This document shows, piece after piece, positions 26,334-37,100 of a stretch of 64,000 nucleotides of DNA; the stretch's first letter is position 1; each line of letters starts with the position of its first letter. Source of the stretch: Rhodococcus pseudokoreensis (GTDB lineage: Bacteria; Actinomycetota; Actinomycetes; Mycobacteriales; Mycobacteriaceae); assembly GCF_017068395.1 (NCBI RefSeq), contig NZ_CP070619.1, positions 6,138,001-6,202,000 on the forward strand, given 5' to 3'. Position numbers and translations under genes: made by a program. The notes below the pieces were generated by a model, which was not told the origin of the DNA, ran no database searches, and saw nothing but the letters and a program-made list of their open reading frames with translations.

Positions 26334-26921
26334 TCAGCGGGCGGGTCCGTGCCCGATCCGCGCCCGCAGGTGGCTCAGCGCGCGGTGCTGCGCGACGCGG
26401 ACGGCTCCCGGTGTGGTGTCCAGGACCCGTGCGGTCTGTTCCGCCGACATTCCCACGATGACGCGCATGAAGAGGATCTGCTGGTGCCGGACCGGGAGGG
26501 TCTCGACGAGCAGTCCCATCTCGCCGCGCAGTTCGTCGCGCAGGACGTGGTGTTCGGGGCCGTCCTCGACGTCCACCACGTGGTGTGCCGCGGCAGCGCG
26601 CGCGGTCGGCGGTACGGACATCCGGGTGGCGCGTCGCCGCGCGTCGGACACCTTGTGTGCTGCGATGCCGAAGATGAACGACAGCAACGACTTTCCCTGG
26701 TTCCGGTACGTCCGCAGCGCGCTCATCAATGCGAGGCACACGTCCTGGGTGACGTCGTCGGCGGTCGTGTGCGGGTGATCCACCGATTCGAGGCGGGTCG
26801 TGCAGTAGCGGTGCACGAGCGGGTGCGCGATGCGGAGAACCTCTTCGACGGCGTCTTCGTCGCCCGCCGCCGCGTACGGCGCGAGTCGTTCCAACTCGGC
26901 TCTGGCGTCCAATTCGATCAT
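26334..26921 (-). CDS. sigD: ECF-type sigma factor, SigD-like
   Basis: A 195-residue sigma-70 family protein with region 2 (TADDVTQDVCLALMSALRTY, then FIFGIAAHKVSDA) and region 4 (LPVRHQQILFMRVIVGMSAE, then TPGAVRVAQHRALSHLRARI). These resemble M. tuberculosis SigD, and the length is similar. GGGAGA six bases upstream supports ATG 26921; a longer frame reaching 27074 has no homology in its added part. SigD-type factors direct stationary-phase or nutrient-limitation genes and are normally held by a membrane anti-sigma factor. No such gene adjoins here: the next genes are the Asp-box protein downstream and a divergent ATPase. Confidence 0.88.
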   Translation of the reverse strand: MIELDARAELERLAPYAAAGDEDAVEEVLRIAHPLVHRYCTTRLESVDHPHTTADDVTQDVCLALMSALRTYRNQGKSLLSFIFGIAAHKVSDARRRATRMSVPPTARAAAAHHVVDVEDGPEHHVLRDELRGEMGLLVETLPVRHQQILFMRVIVGMSAEQTARVLDTTPGAVRVAQHRALSHLRARIGHGPAR

Positions 26922-27038
26922 GGCGTTCTCCCTGTTCCTGCGGCTGCATCCAGCCTCGGCGGAACACGTGATCGTCGATAGGCACCGAAGGGTGCGGAAG
27001 TACCCACCCCGGGTTTCGGCCGGGACTGCATAGCGGGA

Positions 27039-27056
27039 TCTAGGACACGCGCTAGA
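27039..27056 (+). promoter_or_regulatory. Short inverted repeat in the sigD / ATPase divergent region
   Basis: TCTAG and CTAGA, eight bases apart, form an inverted repeat in the gap between divergent sigD and the ATPase gene. The last base is the A of an ATG at 27056, an argument that this ATG is not the real start and that the site is regulatory. A related CTAG-rich stretch occurs just after the ATPase stop. No regulator is known. Confidence 0.3.
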
Positions 27057-27097
27057 TGAGCGCAGATTCGGCAACAGAGGTTGTTACCTTCGTGGCC

Positions 27098-28285
27098 ATG
27101 GACCCTGTCCGTAACCCCTATGCACCCGGCGCGGGGCAACGCCCGCCGGAGCTGGCGGGACGTACCAGGCAGCTCGACGCGTTCGACGTGGTGCTCGAGC
27201 GGATCGCGCGCGGTCGCCCGGAGCGCAGTGTGATGCTGACGGGTCTGCGCGGGGTCGGGAAGACGGTCCTGCTGAACCACCTGCGGTCGGCCGCCATCTC
27301 TCGGCGGTGGGGAACCGGGAAGATCGAGGCCCGCCCGGATCAGGATCTGCGGCGGCCGCTGTCCTCGGCGTTGCACATGGCGATTCGGGAGATCGCGGGC
27401 GCGCACCGCGACCCCGACCGGGTCGAGGAGTTCCTCGGAACCCTGAAGTCGTTCGCTCTGCGTGCGACAGCCGACAAGGGCATGCGCGAGCGGTGGCAGC
27501 CGGGAATCGACGCGCCCGCGGTGAAGGGTCGCGCCGATTCCGGGGACATCGAGATCGACCTGGTGGAACTGCTGCTCGACGCGTCGTCCCTGGCCCGCGA
27601 CGTCGGCGTCGGGATCGCACTGTTCATCGACGAGATGCAGGACCTCGGCGCCGCGGACGTCTCCGCGGTGTGCGGGGCCTGCCACGAACTCAGCCAGGAC
27701 GCGGCCCCGCTGATCGTGGTCGGTGCCGGACTGCCGCACCTGCCCGCGGTGCTGTCGGCGTCCAAGAGCTACTCGGAGCGGTTGTTCAGCTACCACCGCA
27801 TCGACCGGCTGGACCGGGTGTCCGCGGACCGGGCGCTGATCGCGCCCGCCGAACGCGAGGACGTGAAGTTCACCGACGAGGCGCTCGACGCGTTGTACGC
27901 CGCGGCCGACGGCTACCCCTATTTCGTCCAGGCGTACGGCAAGGCGACGTGGGACGTGGCCGCGGCGACGCCGATCACGGAGGAGGACGTGCGGGTGGCG
28001 GAGCCGACCGCCGAGGAGGAACTGGCGGTCGGGTTCTTCGGTTCACGGTACGAGCGCGCGACGCCGGCCGAGCGGGAGTACATGCGCGCGATGGCCGACC
28101 TCTCCGGGGACGACGGCCCGGTCGCGACGGCGGCGATCGCGTCCGAACTGGGCCGCAAACCCGCGTCGCTGTCCCCGGCGCGGGACGGGCTGATCAAGAA
28201 GGGCCTGATCTATTCGGCCGAGCGCGGGTCGATCGGATTCACCGTGCCGCACTTCGGGAAGTACCTGCGCGCGCAGCACGACTAG
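27098..28285 (+). CDS. AAA-type ATPase of the bacterial Orc/Cdc6-like group
   Basis: A 395-residue P-loop ATPase: Walker A GLRGVGKTVLL near residue 50, Walker B VGIALFIDEMQDLG near residue 175, and a C-terminal winged-helix-like region (AIASELGRKPASLSPARDGL with IGFTVPHFGKYL). Orc/Cdc6-like bacterial ATPases of this kind are common in actinobacteria and poorly characterised. I chose ATG 27098 because MDPVRNPYAPGAGQRPPELA looks like a native start; ATG 27056 would add 14 residues and overlaps an inverted repeat. Neither has a strong ribosome binding site, so the transcript may be leaderless. It is divergent from sigD; a functional link is unproven. Confidence 0.75.
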   Translation: MDPVRNPYAPGAGQRPPELAGRTRQLDAFDVVLERIARGRPERSVMLTGLRGVGKTVLLNHLRSAAISRRWGTGKIEARPDQDLRRPLSSALHMAIREIAGAHRDPDRVEEFLGTLKSFALRATADKGMRERWQPGIDAPAVKGRADSGDIEIDLVELLLDASSLARDVGVGIALFIDEMQDLGAADVSAVCGACHELSQDAAPLIVVGAGLPHLPAVLSASKSYSERLFSYHRIDRLDRVSADRALIAPAEREDVKFTDEALDALYAAADGYPYFVQAYGKATWDVAAATPITEEDVRVAEPTAEEELAVGFFGSRYERATPAEREYMRAMADLSGDDGPVATAAIASELGRKPASLSPARDGLIKKGLIYSAERGSIGFTVPHFGKYLRAQHD

Positions 28286-28299
28286 CGCGATCTAGCGAA

Positions 28300-28319
28300 T
28301 TCTACGGTTTTGCGTAGAA
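28300..28319. promoter_or_regulatory. Inverted repeat upstream of the aconitase-like gene
   Basis: TTCTACG and CGTAGAA, six bases apart, form a perfect 7-bp inverted repeat 15 bases after the ATPase stop and about 85 bases before the aconitase-like start. It could be an operator for the latter or a weak transcription stop for the ATPase gene. It does not look like the AcnR site I know from corynebacteria. Confidence 0.35.
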
Positions 28320-28404
28320 AGCCGAAGATTGTCCTGTCGAGTGCCGGACGCTGGCCCTCGCCGCCGCTCCGGCGCATCCTGGAAGGACGACGAAGGGATC
28401 AGCG

Positions 28405-30360
28405 ATGTCGGACACTGTCGCCCGCAAGGTCATCGGTGAACACCTCCTCGACGGCCGGATGGAACCGGGCGAGGAGATCTCGATCCGAATCGACCAGACC
28501 CTCACCCAGGACGCCACCGGAACCCTGGTGATGCAGGAACTCGAGGCGCTCCACCTCGACCGCATCAAGACCGAGTTGAGCGTGCAGTACGTCGATCACA
28601 ATCTGCTGCAGGCCGACGAGAAGAACGCCGAGGACCACGAGTTCCTCCGCACCGCCGCCCTGCGGTACGGGCTGTGGTTCTCGAAGCCGGGCAACGGCGT
28701 CTCTCATCCCACCCACATGCAGCGCTTCGGCGTTCCCGGCAAGACCATGGTCGGTTCCGACTCGCACACCCCGGCGGCGGGATCGCTGGGCATGCTCGCG
28801 ATCGGCGTCGGTGGGCTCGAGGTCGCCATGGCGATCGCGGGTCAACCTCTCCACCTCCGGATGCCCCAGGTCTGGGGTGTGGAGTTGACCGGCAGGCTCC
28901 CCGAGTGGAGTTCGGCGAAGGACGTCATCCTCGAGATGCTCCGCCGCCACGGCGTCAAGGGCGGGCTCAACAGGATCATCGAATACCACGGTGAGGGACT
29001 CGCGACGTTGACGGCGATGGATCGTCACGTCATCGCGAACATGGGCGCCGAATTGGGCGCCACGACGTCCATCTTTCCCTCGGACGACGCCGTCCGCGCG
29101 TTCCTCCGCTCCGAGGGCAGGGAAGACGATTTCGTGGAACTGTGCGCCGATCCAGGCGCGGAGTACGACGTGCACGAACAGCTCGACCTGTCGACGATCG
29201 AGCCGCTGATCGCGAAACCGTCGTCACCGGGAAACGTGGTGCCCGTCCGGGACGTCGCCGGTGAGGACGTCAGTCAGGTGGTGATCGGGTCGTCCGCCAA
29301 CCCCGGACTGCGCGACTTCGCGATCGCTGCGGCTATGGTGTCGGGGCGGCAGACCGACCCGAGCGTGAGCTTCGACGTCAATCCGAGTTCGCGGGAGATC
29401 CTCTCCGACCTCACCAAGATGGGCGCCACGCTCGAACTCGTCGTGGCAGGCGCGCGGATACATCAATCCGGATGCATGGGTTGTATCGGGATGGGACAGG
29501 CGCCGGCGACCGGCCGGAATTCTCTCCGGACGATGCCCCGCAATTTCCCCGGGCGTTCGGGCACCCATGATGATTCCGTGTGGCTGTGTTCACCCGAGAC
29601 GGCTGCCGCATCGGCTCTCACCGGGGTGATCACCGACCCGCGGGACTGGGCAGAGGATGCCGGGATGCAGTACCCGGAGATCACGCTTCCGGATGAGGCC
29701 ACCGTGAACACGGCCATGCTGGTGGCGCCGTTGCCGGAGGAGGAGGCTCGGCACGTCGAACTGGTGAAGGGCCCCAACATCTCGTCCCTGCCCGAGTTTC
29801 CGCCCCTGCCCGACCGCATCGAGGCTCCGGTGCTTCTGAAGGTCGGTGACAACATCTCCACCGACGAGATCTCTCCGGCCGGGGCCCGGGCCCTGCCTTT
29901 CCGCTCCAACATTCCGAAATTGTCCCGGTTCACGTTCACCCAGGTCGACGAGACCTACCCGGCGCGCGCGGAGGAGACGGCGAAGACCACCGGGCATTTC
30001 ATCGTCGGCGGCGACAACTACGGGCAGGGTTCCTCCCGTGAGCATGCCGCGATCACCCCGCGGTACCTCGGTCTGCATGCGGTGATCGCCACCTCGTTTG
30101 CCCGTATCCACTGGCAGAACCTCGCCAACTTCGGTGTGCTCGCACTCGAATTCGAAAACCCGGACGACTACGACACGATCCGGCAGGACGACGTACTGGT
30201 CCTCGACGGAGTCAGAGAGGCCATTCGTTCCGGCCCCCGTCTGACGCTGCTCGACGCGACCCGTGACGTGGAGATCCCGGTGCGTCACCGGCTGTCGCCA
30301 CGTCAGGTCGACGACGTGCTCGCGGGCGGACTGATTCCGCAGCTGGCACGCAGGGAGTGA
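28405..30360 (+). CDS. Aconitase-family hydratase of the Aquifex type, with one iron-sulfur cysteine replaced
   Basis: A 651-residue member of the aconitase superfamily, in the shorter group typified by Aquifex and Clostridium rather than the ~900-residue AcnA. Recognisable parts are TMVGSDSHTPAAGSLGMLAI, the CxxC pair in SGCMGCIGMGQAP, and a swivel domain with GQGSSREHAA. The position of the first cluster ligand, normally a Cys in SCTN, reads GSSANP, so the usual three-cysteine set is incomplete. It may bind the cluster in another way, use a different substrate, or be inactive. ATG 28405 follows a GGAAGGACGACGAAGGG stretch. It stands alone, with no citrate-cycle gene beside it. Confidence 0.82.
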   Translation: MSDTVARKVIGEHLLDGRMEPGEEISIRIDQTLTQDATGTLVMQELEALHLDRIKTELSVQYVDHNLLQADEKNAEDHEFLRTAALRYGLWFSKPGNGVSHPTHMQRFGVPGKTMVGSDSHTPAAGSLGMLAIGVGGLEVAMAIAGQPLHLRMPQVWGVELTGRLPEWSSAKDVILEMLRRHGVKGGLNRIIEYHGEGLATLTAMDRHVIANMGAELGATTSIFPSDDAVRAFLRSEGREDDFVELCADPGAEYDVHEQLDLSTIEPLIAKPSSPGNVVPVRDVAGEDVSQVVIGSSANPGLRDFAIAAAMVSGRQTDPSVSFDVNPSSREILSDLTKMGATLELVVAGARIHQSGCMGCIGMGQAPATGRNSLRTMPRNFPGRSGTHDDSVWLCSPETAAASALTGVITDPRDWAEDAGMQYPEITLPDEATVNTAMLVAPLPEEEARHVELVKGPNISSLPEFPPLPDRIEAPVLLKVGDNISTDEISPAGARALPFRSNIPKLSRFTFTQVDETYPARAEETAKTTGHFIVGGDNYGQGSSREHAAITPRYLGLHAVIATSFARIHWQNLANFGVLALEFENPDDYDTIRQDDVLVLDGVREAIRSGPRLTLLDATRDVEIPVRHRLSPRQVDDVLAGGLIPQLARRE

Positions 30361-30388
30361 TCAGCCGGCCGCCGTACACTCGGCGCCG

Positions 30389-31105
30389 ATGAATGGAATG
30401 CACTCGTTGTGGGAGCGCGTGAGCGCCGTCAGCCCCGCGCCGGCTCCCTGGATCGTTCAGGTCACGGCGGTGGTGGCGGTGATACTCGTCCTCGAACCGC
30501 ACGCCTGGCGAATCACCCGCAATGTGGTGACCATCGTGCACGAGGGTGCGCACCTGGTGGTCGCCCTGCTGTTCGGCCGCACGCTGAAGGGAGTGCGGCT
30601 GCACTCGGACACGTCGGGTGTGGCCATCTCGTCCGGCAAACCGACCGGGCTCGGCGTGGTCTTCATGACGTTCGCCGGCTACGTGGGTCCCGCCGTCCTC
30701 GGGCTCGGTGCGGCCTGGGTGCTGGGCACCCAGCATGCGATCGCGGTGCTGTGGATCGGTGTCGTGGCTCTCGCGGCCATGCTGATCCTCGTCCGGAACC
30801 TGTACGGATTGTTCTCCCTCACGGTGGTCGGGGCGCTGCTGTTCGGGCTCGTGTGGTTCGGCACGCAGGACCAGCAGGTGGCGGCGGCCTATCTGATCAC
30901 GCTGTTCATGCTCGTCGCCGCCCCGAGGCCGGTCCTGGAACTGCAGCGTCAACGCGCCCGCGGCTCGGCTCCGGAGTCGGACGCCGATCAGCTGGCGCGG
31001 CTCACCCACGTTCCCGGCATCGTGTGGGTGGGGTTGTCCCTACTCGTCACGCTGGGCTGTCTCGCGCTGGGCGGCTGGTGGATTCTCCGTCCCGTCGGCG
31101 CCTGA
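30389..31105 (+). CDS. M50-like integral membrane metallopeptidase
   Basis: A 238-residue membrane protein with about six hydrophobic segments. The zinc motif HEGAH (residues 51-55, HExxH) sits at the start of the second helix, as in the M50B-like peptidases related to site-2 proteases. I do not see a clear NxxPxPxLDGG-type third ligand; RNLYGL around residue 135 may take that place. Function in the family is cleavage of membrane-buried or membrane-proximal substrates. The last 66 bases overlap, in the opposite direction, the end of the NRPS gene, and the final residues ILRPVGA come from the first copy of a 24-bp tandem repeat. Confidence 0.75.
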   Translation: MNGMHSLWERVSAVSPAPAPWIVQVTAVVAVILVLEPHAWRITRNVVTIVHEGAHLVVALLFGRTLKGVRLHSDTSGVAISSGKPTGLGVVFMTFAGYVGPAVLGLGAAWVLGTQHAIAVLWIGVVALAAMLILVRNLYGLFSLTVVGALLFGLVWFGTQDQQVAAAYLITLFMLVAAPRPVLELQRQRARGSAPESDADQLARLTHVPGIVWVGLSLLVTLGCLALGGWWILRPVGA

Positions 31106-34100
31106 ATTCTCCGTCCCGTCGGCGCCTGAATTCTCCGTCCCGTCGGTGCCTGAGACGCCGTCGAGATAGCCGGCCAGGATCGGTCCGATGACGGCCAGCG
31201 CCTCCGGGTCGGTCATCTGCGCGTGCGGGCGGTCGACGGTGTGGGCGATCACGTCCCCGCCGATCCACGGCCGCCACGTCGCGCACGCGGCCGTGGGCTG
31301 GGAGCCGTCCCCGGCCGCGCCGAAGAACAGCAGGCTGCCGTCGAAGTGCCCGGGCACGAAGTCGGTGGCAGCGTCGATCACGTCGACGTAGTCCTCGTAC
31401 AGCCGGGCCAGCTGCTCCGGGCCCAGCTGTTCCGATGCGCCGTCCCCGAATTCCGCGAGCAGTTCCGGCAGCGTCGGTACCGGGGTGCCGCGTTCCGCCG
31501 ACGCGTAGCTGTCGATCATCGCGAGCACACCGACGTCCTCGCCGTGCGAGCGCAACCCGACCGCCATCGCGTGCGCGATCACGCCGCCCACGGAGTACCC
31601 GAGGAGGTGGTACGGGCCCCGCGGTTGCACGCGGCGGATCTCCTGCACGTAGCGAGCGGCGCGCTCCGTGATCGACGTGAACCGGTCGCCGGCCGCCGTC
31701 ACGGCGGGGGATTGCACACCCCAGACCGGGCGGCCGGGGCGGAGATGCGCACTCAATCCCGAATAACACCACGCCAACCCGACGGCCGGATGGATGCAGA
31801 ACAGCGGTTCCCGTTCGCCGTCCGCCCGCAGCGGCAGCAGCACCTCGAGCGCCGCGGAGGCGTCGGAGGCGGCGGCGAAACTCGACGAGATCCGCGCAGC
31901 GATGCTCTCCGCGGTCGCGTCGGTGAAGAACCAGTCGAGGCGGACCTCGACGTTCGTCGAGGTGTGCAGCCGGGACGCCGCCCTGGTCGCGGACAACGAG
32001 TTGCCGCCCAGCTCGAAGAAGTTGTCGTCCAGCCCCACCAGACCGGTGCCCAGCACGTCCGCGAACACCGCGGTGACCAGTTTCTCGGTGCGGGTCGTCG
32101 GGGGACGGAACCGCTGCGCCCGCGGCACACCCGGATCGGGGAGCGCACGCCGATCCAGCTTGCCGTGGGGTGTCGACGGCAGCGCCTCCAGCACCACGAT
32201 CTGGTTGGGCACCATGTACCGGGGCAGCCGTTGCGCCAGTTCCGCCGACACGGCACGGGTGTCAACGTCCGCGTCCGGACGCGGCACGACGTAGCCGACC
32301 AGCCGGGAACCCGTGGCAGGGGATTCGTAGACGGCCGCCGCGGACTGTGCGACGGCGGTGTTGCGTCGCAGCGCCGTCTCGATCTCCTCGAGTTCGACGC
32401 GCTGACCGCGGATCTTCACCTGGAGGTCCCGCCGGCCGAGGTAGCGGATCGTGCCGTCGTGCCGGCGACTGACCACGTCGCCGGTCCGGTACATGCGCTG
32501 ACCGGGCGGTCCCCACGGATTGGCCGGGAATCGGGAGGCCGTCGTCCCCGGCTGCCCGAGATACCCGCGGGCCAACTGGGCGCCCGAGAGGTAGAGCTCA
32601 CCGGGAACGCCGGCAGGCACCGGGTGCAGCCGCGAATCCAGCACGAGCGCACCGACACCGTTCTGCGGCACACCGATCGGGACGGTCGTATCGACACCGC
32701 CGACGACCGTGCGGGTCACGGCGACGGCCGTTTCGGTCGGGCCGTACTCGTTGTAGAGCACCGTGCCCGGGCACCTTGTGTGGAAACTGTGGGCGGTGCC
32801 CGGCGGCAGAACCTCGCCGCCGCAGGACACCTGCCGCAGTGACGTGAGATCCGCGTCGGGGATCGCGAGGATCTCGGCCAGCATCAGCGGAAGGAAGTAT
32901 CCGGCGGTCACCCGGTGCCGTCCGATCAGCTCGGCGAGATGCCGGGGGTCGCGGTGGCCGTCCGGCCGGGCGATCACCAGTCGCGCACCGGCGATCAGCG
33001 GCCACCAGAATTCGCGGACCGAGGCGTCGAACGTGTACTGCAACTTGAGCATCACCGTGTCGCCGGCGCCGAGCGGGTCGGTGTCCTGCCGCCAGTGCAG
33101 GAAGCTCACGACGGCCGCATGGGTCACGACGACCCCCTTGGGGGTGCCCGTCGATCCCGACGTGTGGATCACGTATGCGGGGTTCTGCGCCCTCAGCGGC
33201 GCAGTCCGGTCGAGATCGGAGACCGGTGACGGGTCGATCCCGGACAGGTCCACCCGGTCGACGACGACGAGCCGTGTCTCCGCGGGCAGGACGTCGGCGA
33301 GGTCGAACCGATCGCGTTCGGTGGTGAGGACGACCCGAGCGTCCGAGGACCGGATGATCTGGGCGTTGCGCTGTGCGGGCTGGTCGGGGTCGATCGGCAC
33401 GTACGCCGCGCCCGCCTTCGCGACGGCATACATTCCGACGAGGAGGTCGACGGAGCGGCGAATCGCCAATCCCACCAGAGACTCCGGGCCGACACGAGCG
33501 GCGATCAGGTGGCGGGCGAGCCGATTGATCTGACGGTCGAGTTCACCGTAGGTGAGCACGCGGTCGCCGGCGACGACCGCTTCCGCGTCCGGCGACGTGG
33601 CGACGTGCCGCTCGAACAGATCGACGAGGGTTTCGCCGGAGGACGGCACTGCGGCCGGGACATCCGGGTCCGGATCGACGGGGGCGAGGTCGCCGACAGC
33701 CCGATGCGGATGCGCGACAGCCTCGCTCAACGTCCGGAGGAACCGTTCCCCCAGATTTACGACCGTGTGATGGTCGAACAGGTCGGTGGCGTAGGTGAAG
33801 ACGGCCGTGCGCCGGGTGCGTTCCGTCGACGGGCCGGGATCCGCGGTCACGGTGAGGTGCAGGTCGAATCGTGCCGCCCGGGTGGGGGGAGTAGTCGCCG
33901 ACACCCGCAGTCCGGGCAGAGTGAGCGGGGTGTGGTCGAGGTTCTGGAACGCCAGGGCCACCTGGAACAGGGGATTGCGGGCGCGGGACCGGGTGGGATC
34001 GAGCGCCTCGACCACGGTCTCGAACGGGACGGTCGAGTGCGCGAACGCGTCGAGGTCGTCCTCCCGTACCCGGGCGAGCAGGTCCGCGAAGCTTTCCGCC

Positions 34101-37100
34101 GGACTCACCTCGGTGCAAAGAACCAGGTTGTTGACGAACATGCCGACCAGTTCGTCGAGCGCCTGATCCCCGCGTCCCGCGACGGGGGTACCGATCACGA
34201 TGTCCGTGGACCCGCTCAGCTTCGCGAGCAGCACGGCGAACACGGCGTGCACCACCATGAACGGAGTGACGGCACACGTCGACGCGGTGTGCTCGACAGC
34301 GCGGTACAGGGCGTCGTCGAGCGCGAATTCGACAGTGCCGCCGCGGTGCGACGCGATGGCCGGATGCGGTCGGTCGGTGGGCAGCGACAGCTGCTCCGGC
34401 GCACCGGACAACGTGTCCTTCCAGTACGACAGTTCCCGCGCCGCGACGGACTGCGGATCGTCGCGGTCGCCCAGCACTTCGTGCTGCCACAGGGTGTAAT
34501 CCGTGTACTGGACGGGCAGTGCGGCCCACTGCGGCGCCTCGCCCGCGACCCGCGCCTCGTAGGCGGTCATCAGATCGCGGACGAGCAGCGGCACCGAGAA
34601 CCCGTCCGCGCTGATGTGATGAACCATGACGGCGAGCACCCACTCGTCGGCGGTGAGGGCGAACAGCCGGGCGCGGATCGGCGGTTCGGCGCCCAGGGTG
34701 AAACCCTGCGACGCGAACGTCGCGACCCGCGCGGCGACGTCACCCCGGGCCACGGGTATCGGCCGGAGGGACGGCGTGGCCCGCGACACCGGGATCAACT
34801 GCTGGTACGCGACGCCGTCACTGTCCGGGTACAGGGTGCGCAGCGGTTCGTGCCTGCCGACCACATCGGCCACGGCCGCGGTGAGGGCGGCGACGTCGAG
34901 TGTTCCGTCGAGTCGCAGCGCCATCGGAATGTTGTATTCAGGGGAGCCGGGTGCGAGGCGGGCGAGGAACCACAGTCGTTGCTGCGCAGGCGACAGCGGC
35001 ACGCGGGGCGGGCGCGGGCGCACGGTCAGCGCGACGTGCGCCGCGCCGTCGGTCTGCTCGGTGACGGCGGCCGCGAGTGCGGAGACGGTCGGGGTGTCGA
35101 ACACCGCACGCACCGGCACCGACGTCTCCAGCGCGGCACCGATCCGGGACACCGCGCGCGTCGCGGACAGCGACGTGCCACCGAGGGCGAAGAAGTTCTC
35201 GTCGCGTCCCACCAGGTCGAGTCCGAGCACCTCGGCGAACACTCTGGCCACCACCCGCTCGGCTTGTGTGTGCGGGGCCTCGAAATCGGTTGCCGCCGGA
35301 ACGGGGTCGGGCAGCGCCGAGCGGTCCAGTTTCCCGTTGACGGTGAGCGGCACGGCGTCCACCACGACCACGATCGCGGGTACCAGCGGTGCCGGCAGGC
35401 GGGTCGACGCGTAGCGGATCAGCTGCTCCGGATCGACCGTCTCGCCCCGCTCCGCGAGTATGTACGAGACGAGTGCGTCGACACCGTCGCGCAATTCGCG
35501 CACATCCGTCGCCGCGAACCGCACGCCCGGGTGGGTGAGGAGGGTTGCGTCGATCTCACCGAGTTCGATTCGTACACCGCGCAGTTCGATCTGCGCGTCG
35601 TTGCGGTACAGATACTCGATCGACCCGTCGCTGCGCCACCGGCCCACGTCGCCCGTCCGGTACATCCGCTCCCCGGCGCCGCCGAACGGGCAGGCGACGA
35701 ACCGTGCGGCGGTGAGCGCGGGCCTGCGATGGTAGCCGCGCGCGACGCCCGGACCGCAGATGTAGAGTTCGCCGGCCACCCCCGCCGGAACCGGATGCAG
35801 ACGCGCATCCAGCAGGAATACCGCGGCGCCGCGGACCGGGCGGCCGATGGTGACCGGCTGATCGGCCACCATGGGGTCGCTGATCGTCGTCATCACCGTC
35901 GTCTCGGTCGGACCGTATCCGTTGAACAGCGACACGTGCCGGTGCGGCGACCAGACTTTCACGAGTTCCGGCGGACACGGTTCGCCGCCCACCACGACCA
36001 CCCGCAGGTCGCGCAGGCCGTGGGGGTCGACCGTCGCCAGAACCGTCGGTGTGGTGAACACGTGGCTGACCCGCTCGCCGGCCAGCACCTCGGTGAGCGG
36101 ATCATCGCCCTGCACGGTCGGTGGTGTGAGCACCATGCACGCGCCCGCACCGAGTGCGAGCAGAATCTCCAGCACCGCGCCGTCGAAGCCGGGGGACGAC
36201 GCGTGCAACGTGCGCGAGGGCGCCGTCACCGCGTAGCGCTCCCGCTGATCCGCCGTGAAATCGGCGAGACCGGTGTGAGTTACCGTCACACCCTTGGGTT
36301 TTCCCGTCGAACCGGACGTGTAGATCACGTACGACGGGTGGCGCACGTCCAGTGGTCGCGTGCGTTCCGCATCGGTGATCGGGGCCGAAGAATAGTCGCG
36401 ACATTCGGTTCGGAATTCCGGGGCGTCGAGTAGCAGCCAGTCCGTCCCATCCGGCAGCGCCTCGTGGTCCGTGACGGTGGTCAGCCCGAGCGCGGCGCCG
36501 GAGTCGCCCAGCAGGTACTCGATCCGTGCGGCGGGGTAGTTGGGGTCCACGGGGACGAACGCGGCCCCGGTCTTCGCGACGGCCCAGACCGAGACGACCG
36601 AGAGCGCCGAGCGCGGCAGAGCGAGAGCGACGATCGTCTCGGGTTCCGCTCCGCGCCGCATCAGTGCGCGGGCGAGGCGATTCGACTCGGTGTCGAGTTC
36701 GCGGTACGTCAGGGTCCGGCCGTCCGCCGTCAGTGCCGGACCGTCCGGATTCCGTTCGGCGGCTGCCGACATCAGATCGGGCAGCGTCCGGTGCGGCAAC
36801 GACGGCGCACCGGCGTGCCGGGTGGCCTTCTCCTCGCCGCCCCGGAGGTCGATGTCGCCGACCACGACGCGCGGATGTGCGAGCGCGGTGTGGAGCACCC
36901 GCCGGAACCGGTCCGCGAACCCGGAAACGGTGGTCTCGTCGAACAGGTCGGTGGCGTGGGTGAAGACACAGGAGAGGGGTCCCGGGTCACCCCGATCGTC
37001 GAGCGATTCGGAGACGGTGAGCTGAAGATCGAATTTCGCGGTGTGCGTGTCGATCTCGACGACAGACGCGGACACCTCCGGCAGGTCGACGACGACCGGT

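Noticed and set aside
27056..27098. Upstream ATG at 27056 as the start of the ATPase gene
   Set aside because: It overlaps an inverted repeat, has no ribosome binding site and adds residues unlike a normal N-terminus; ATG 27098 is followed by a natural-looking start.
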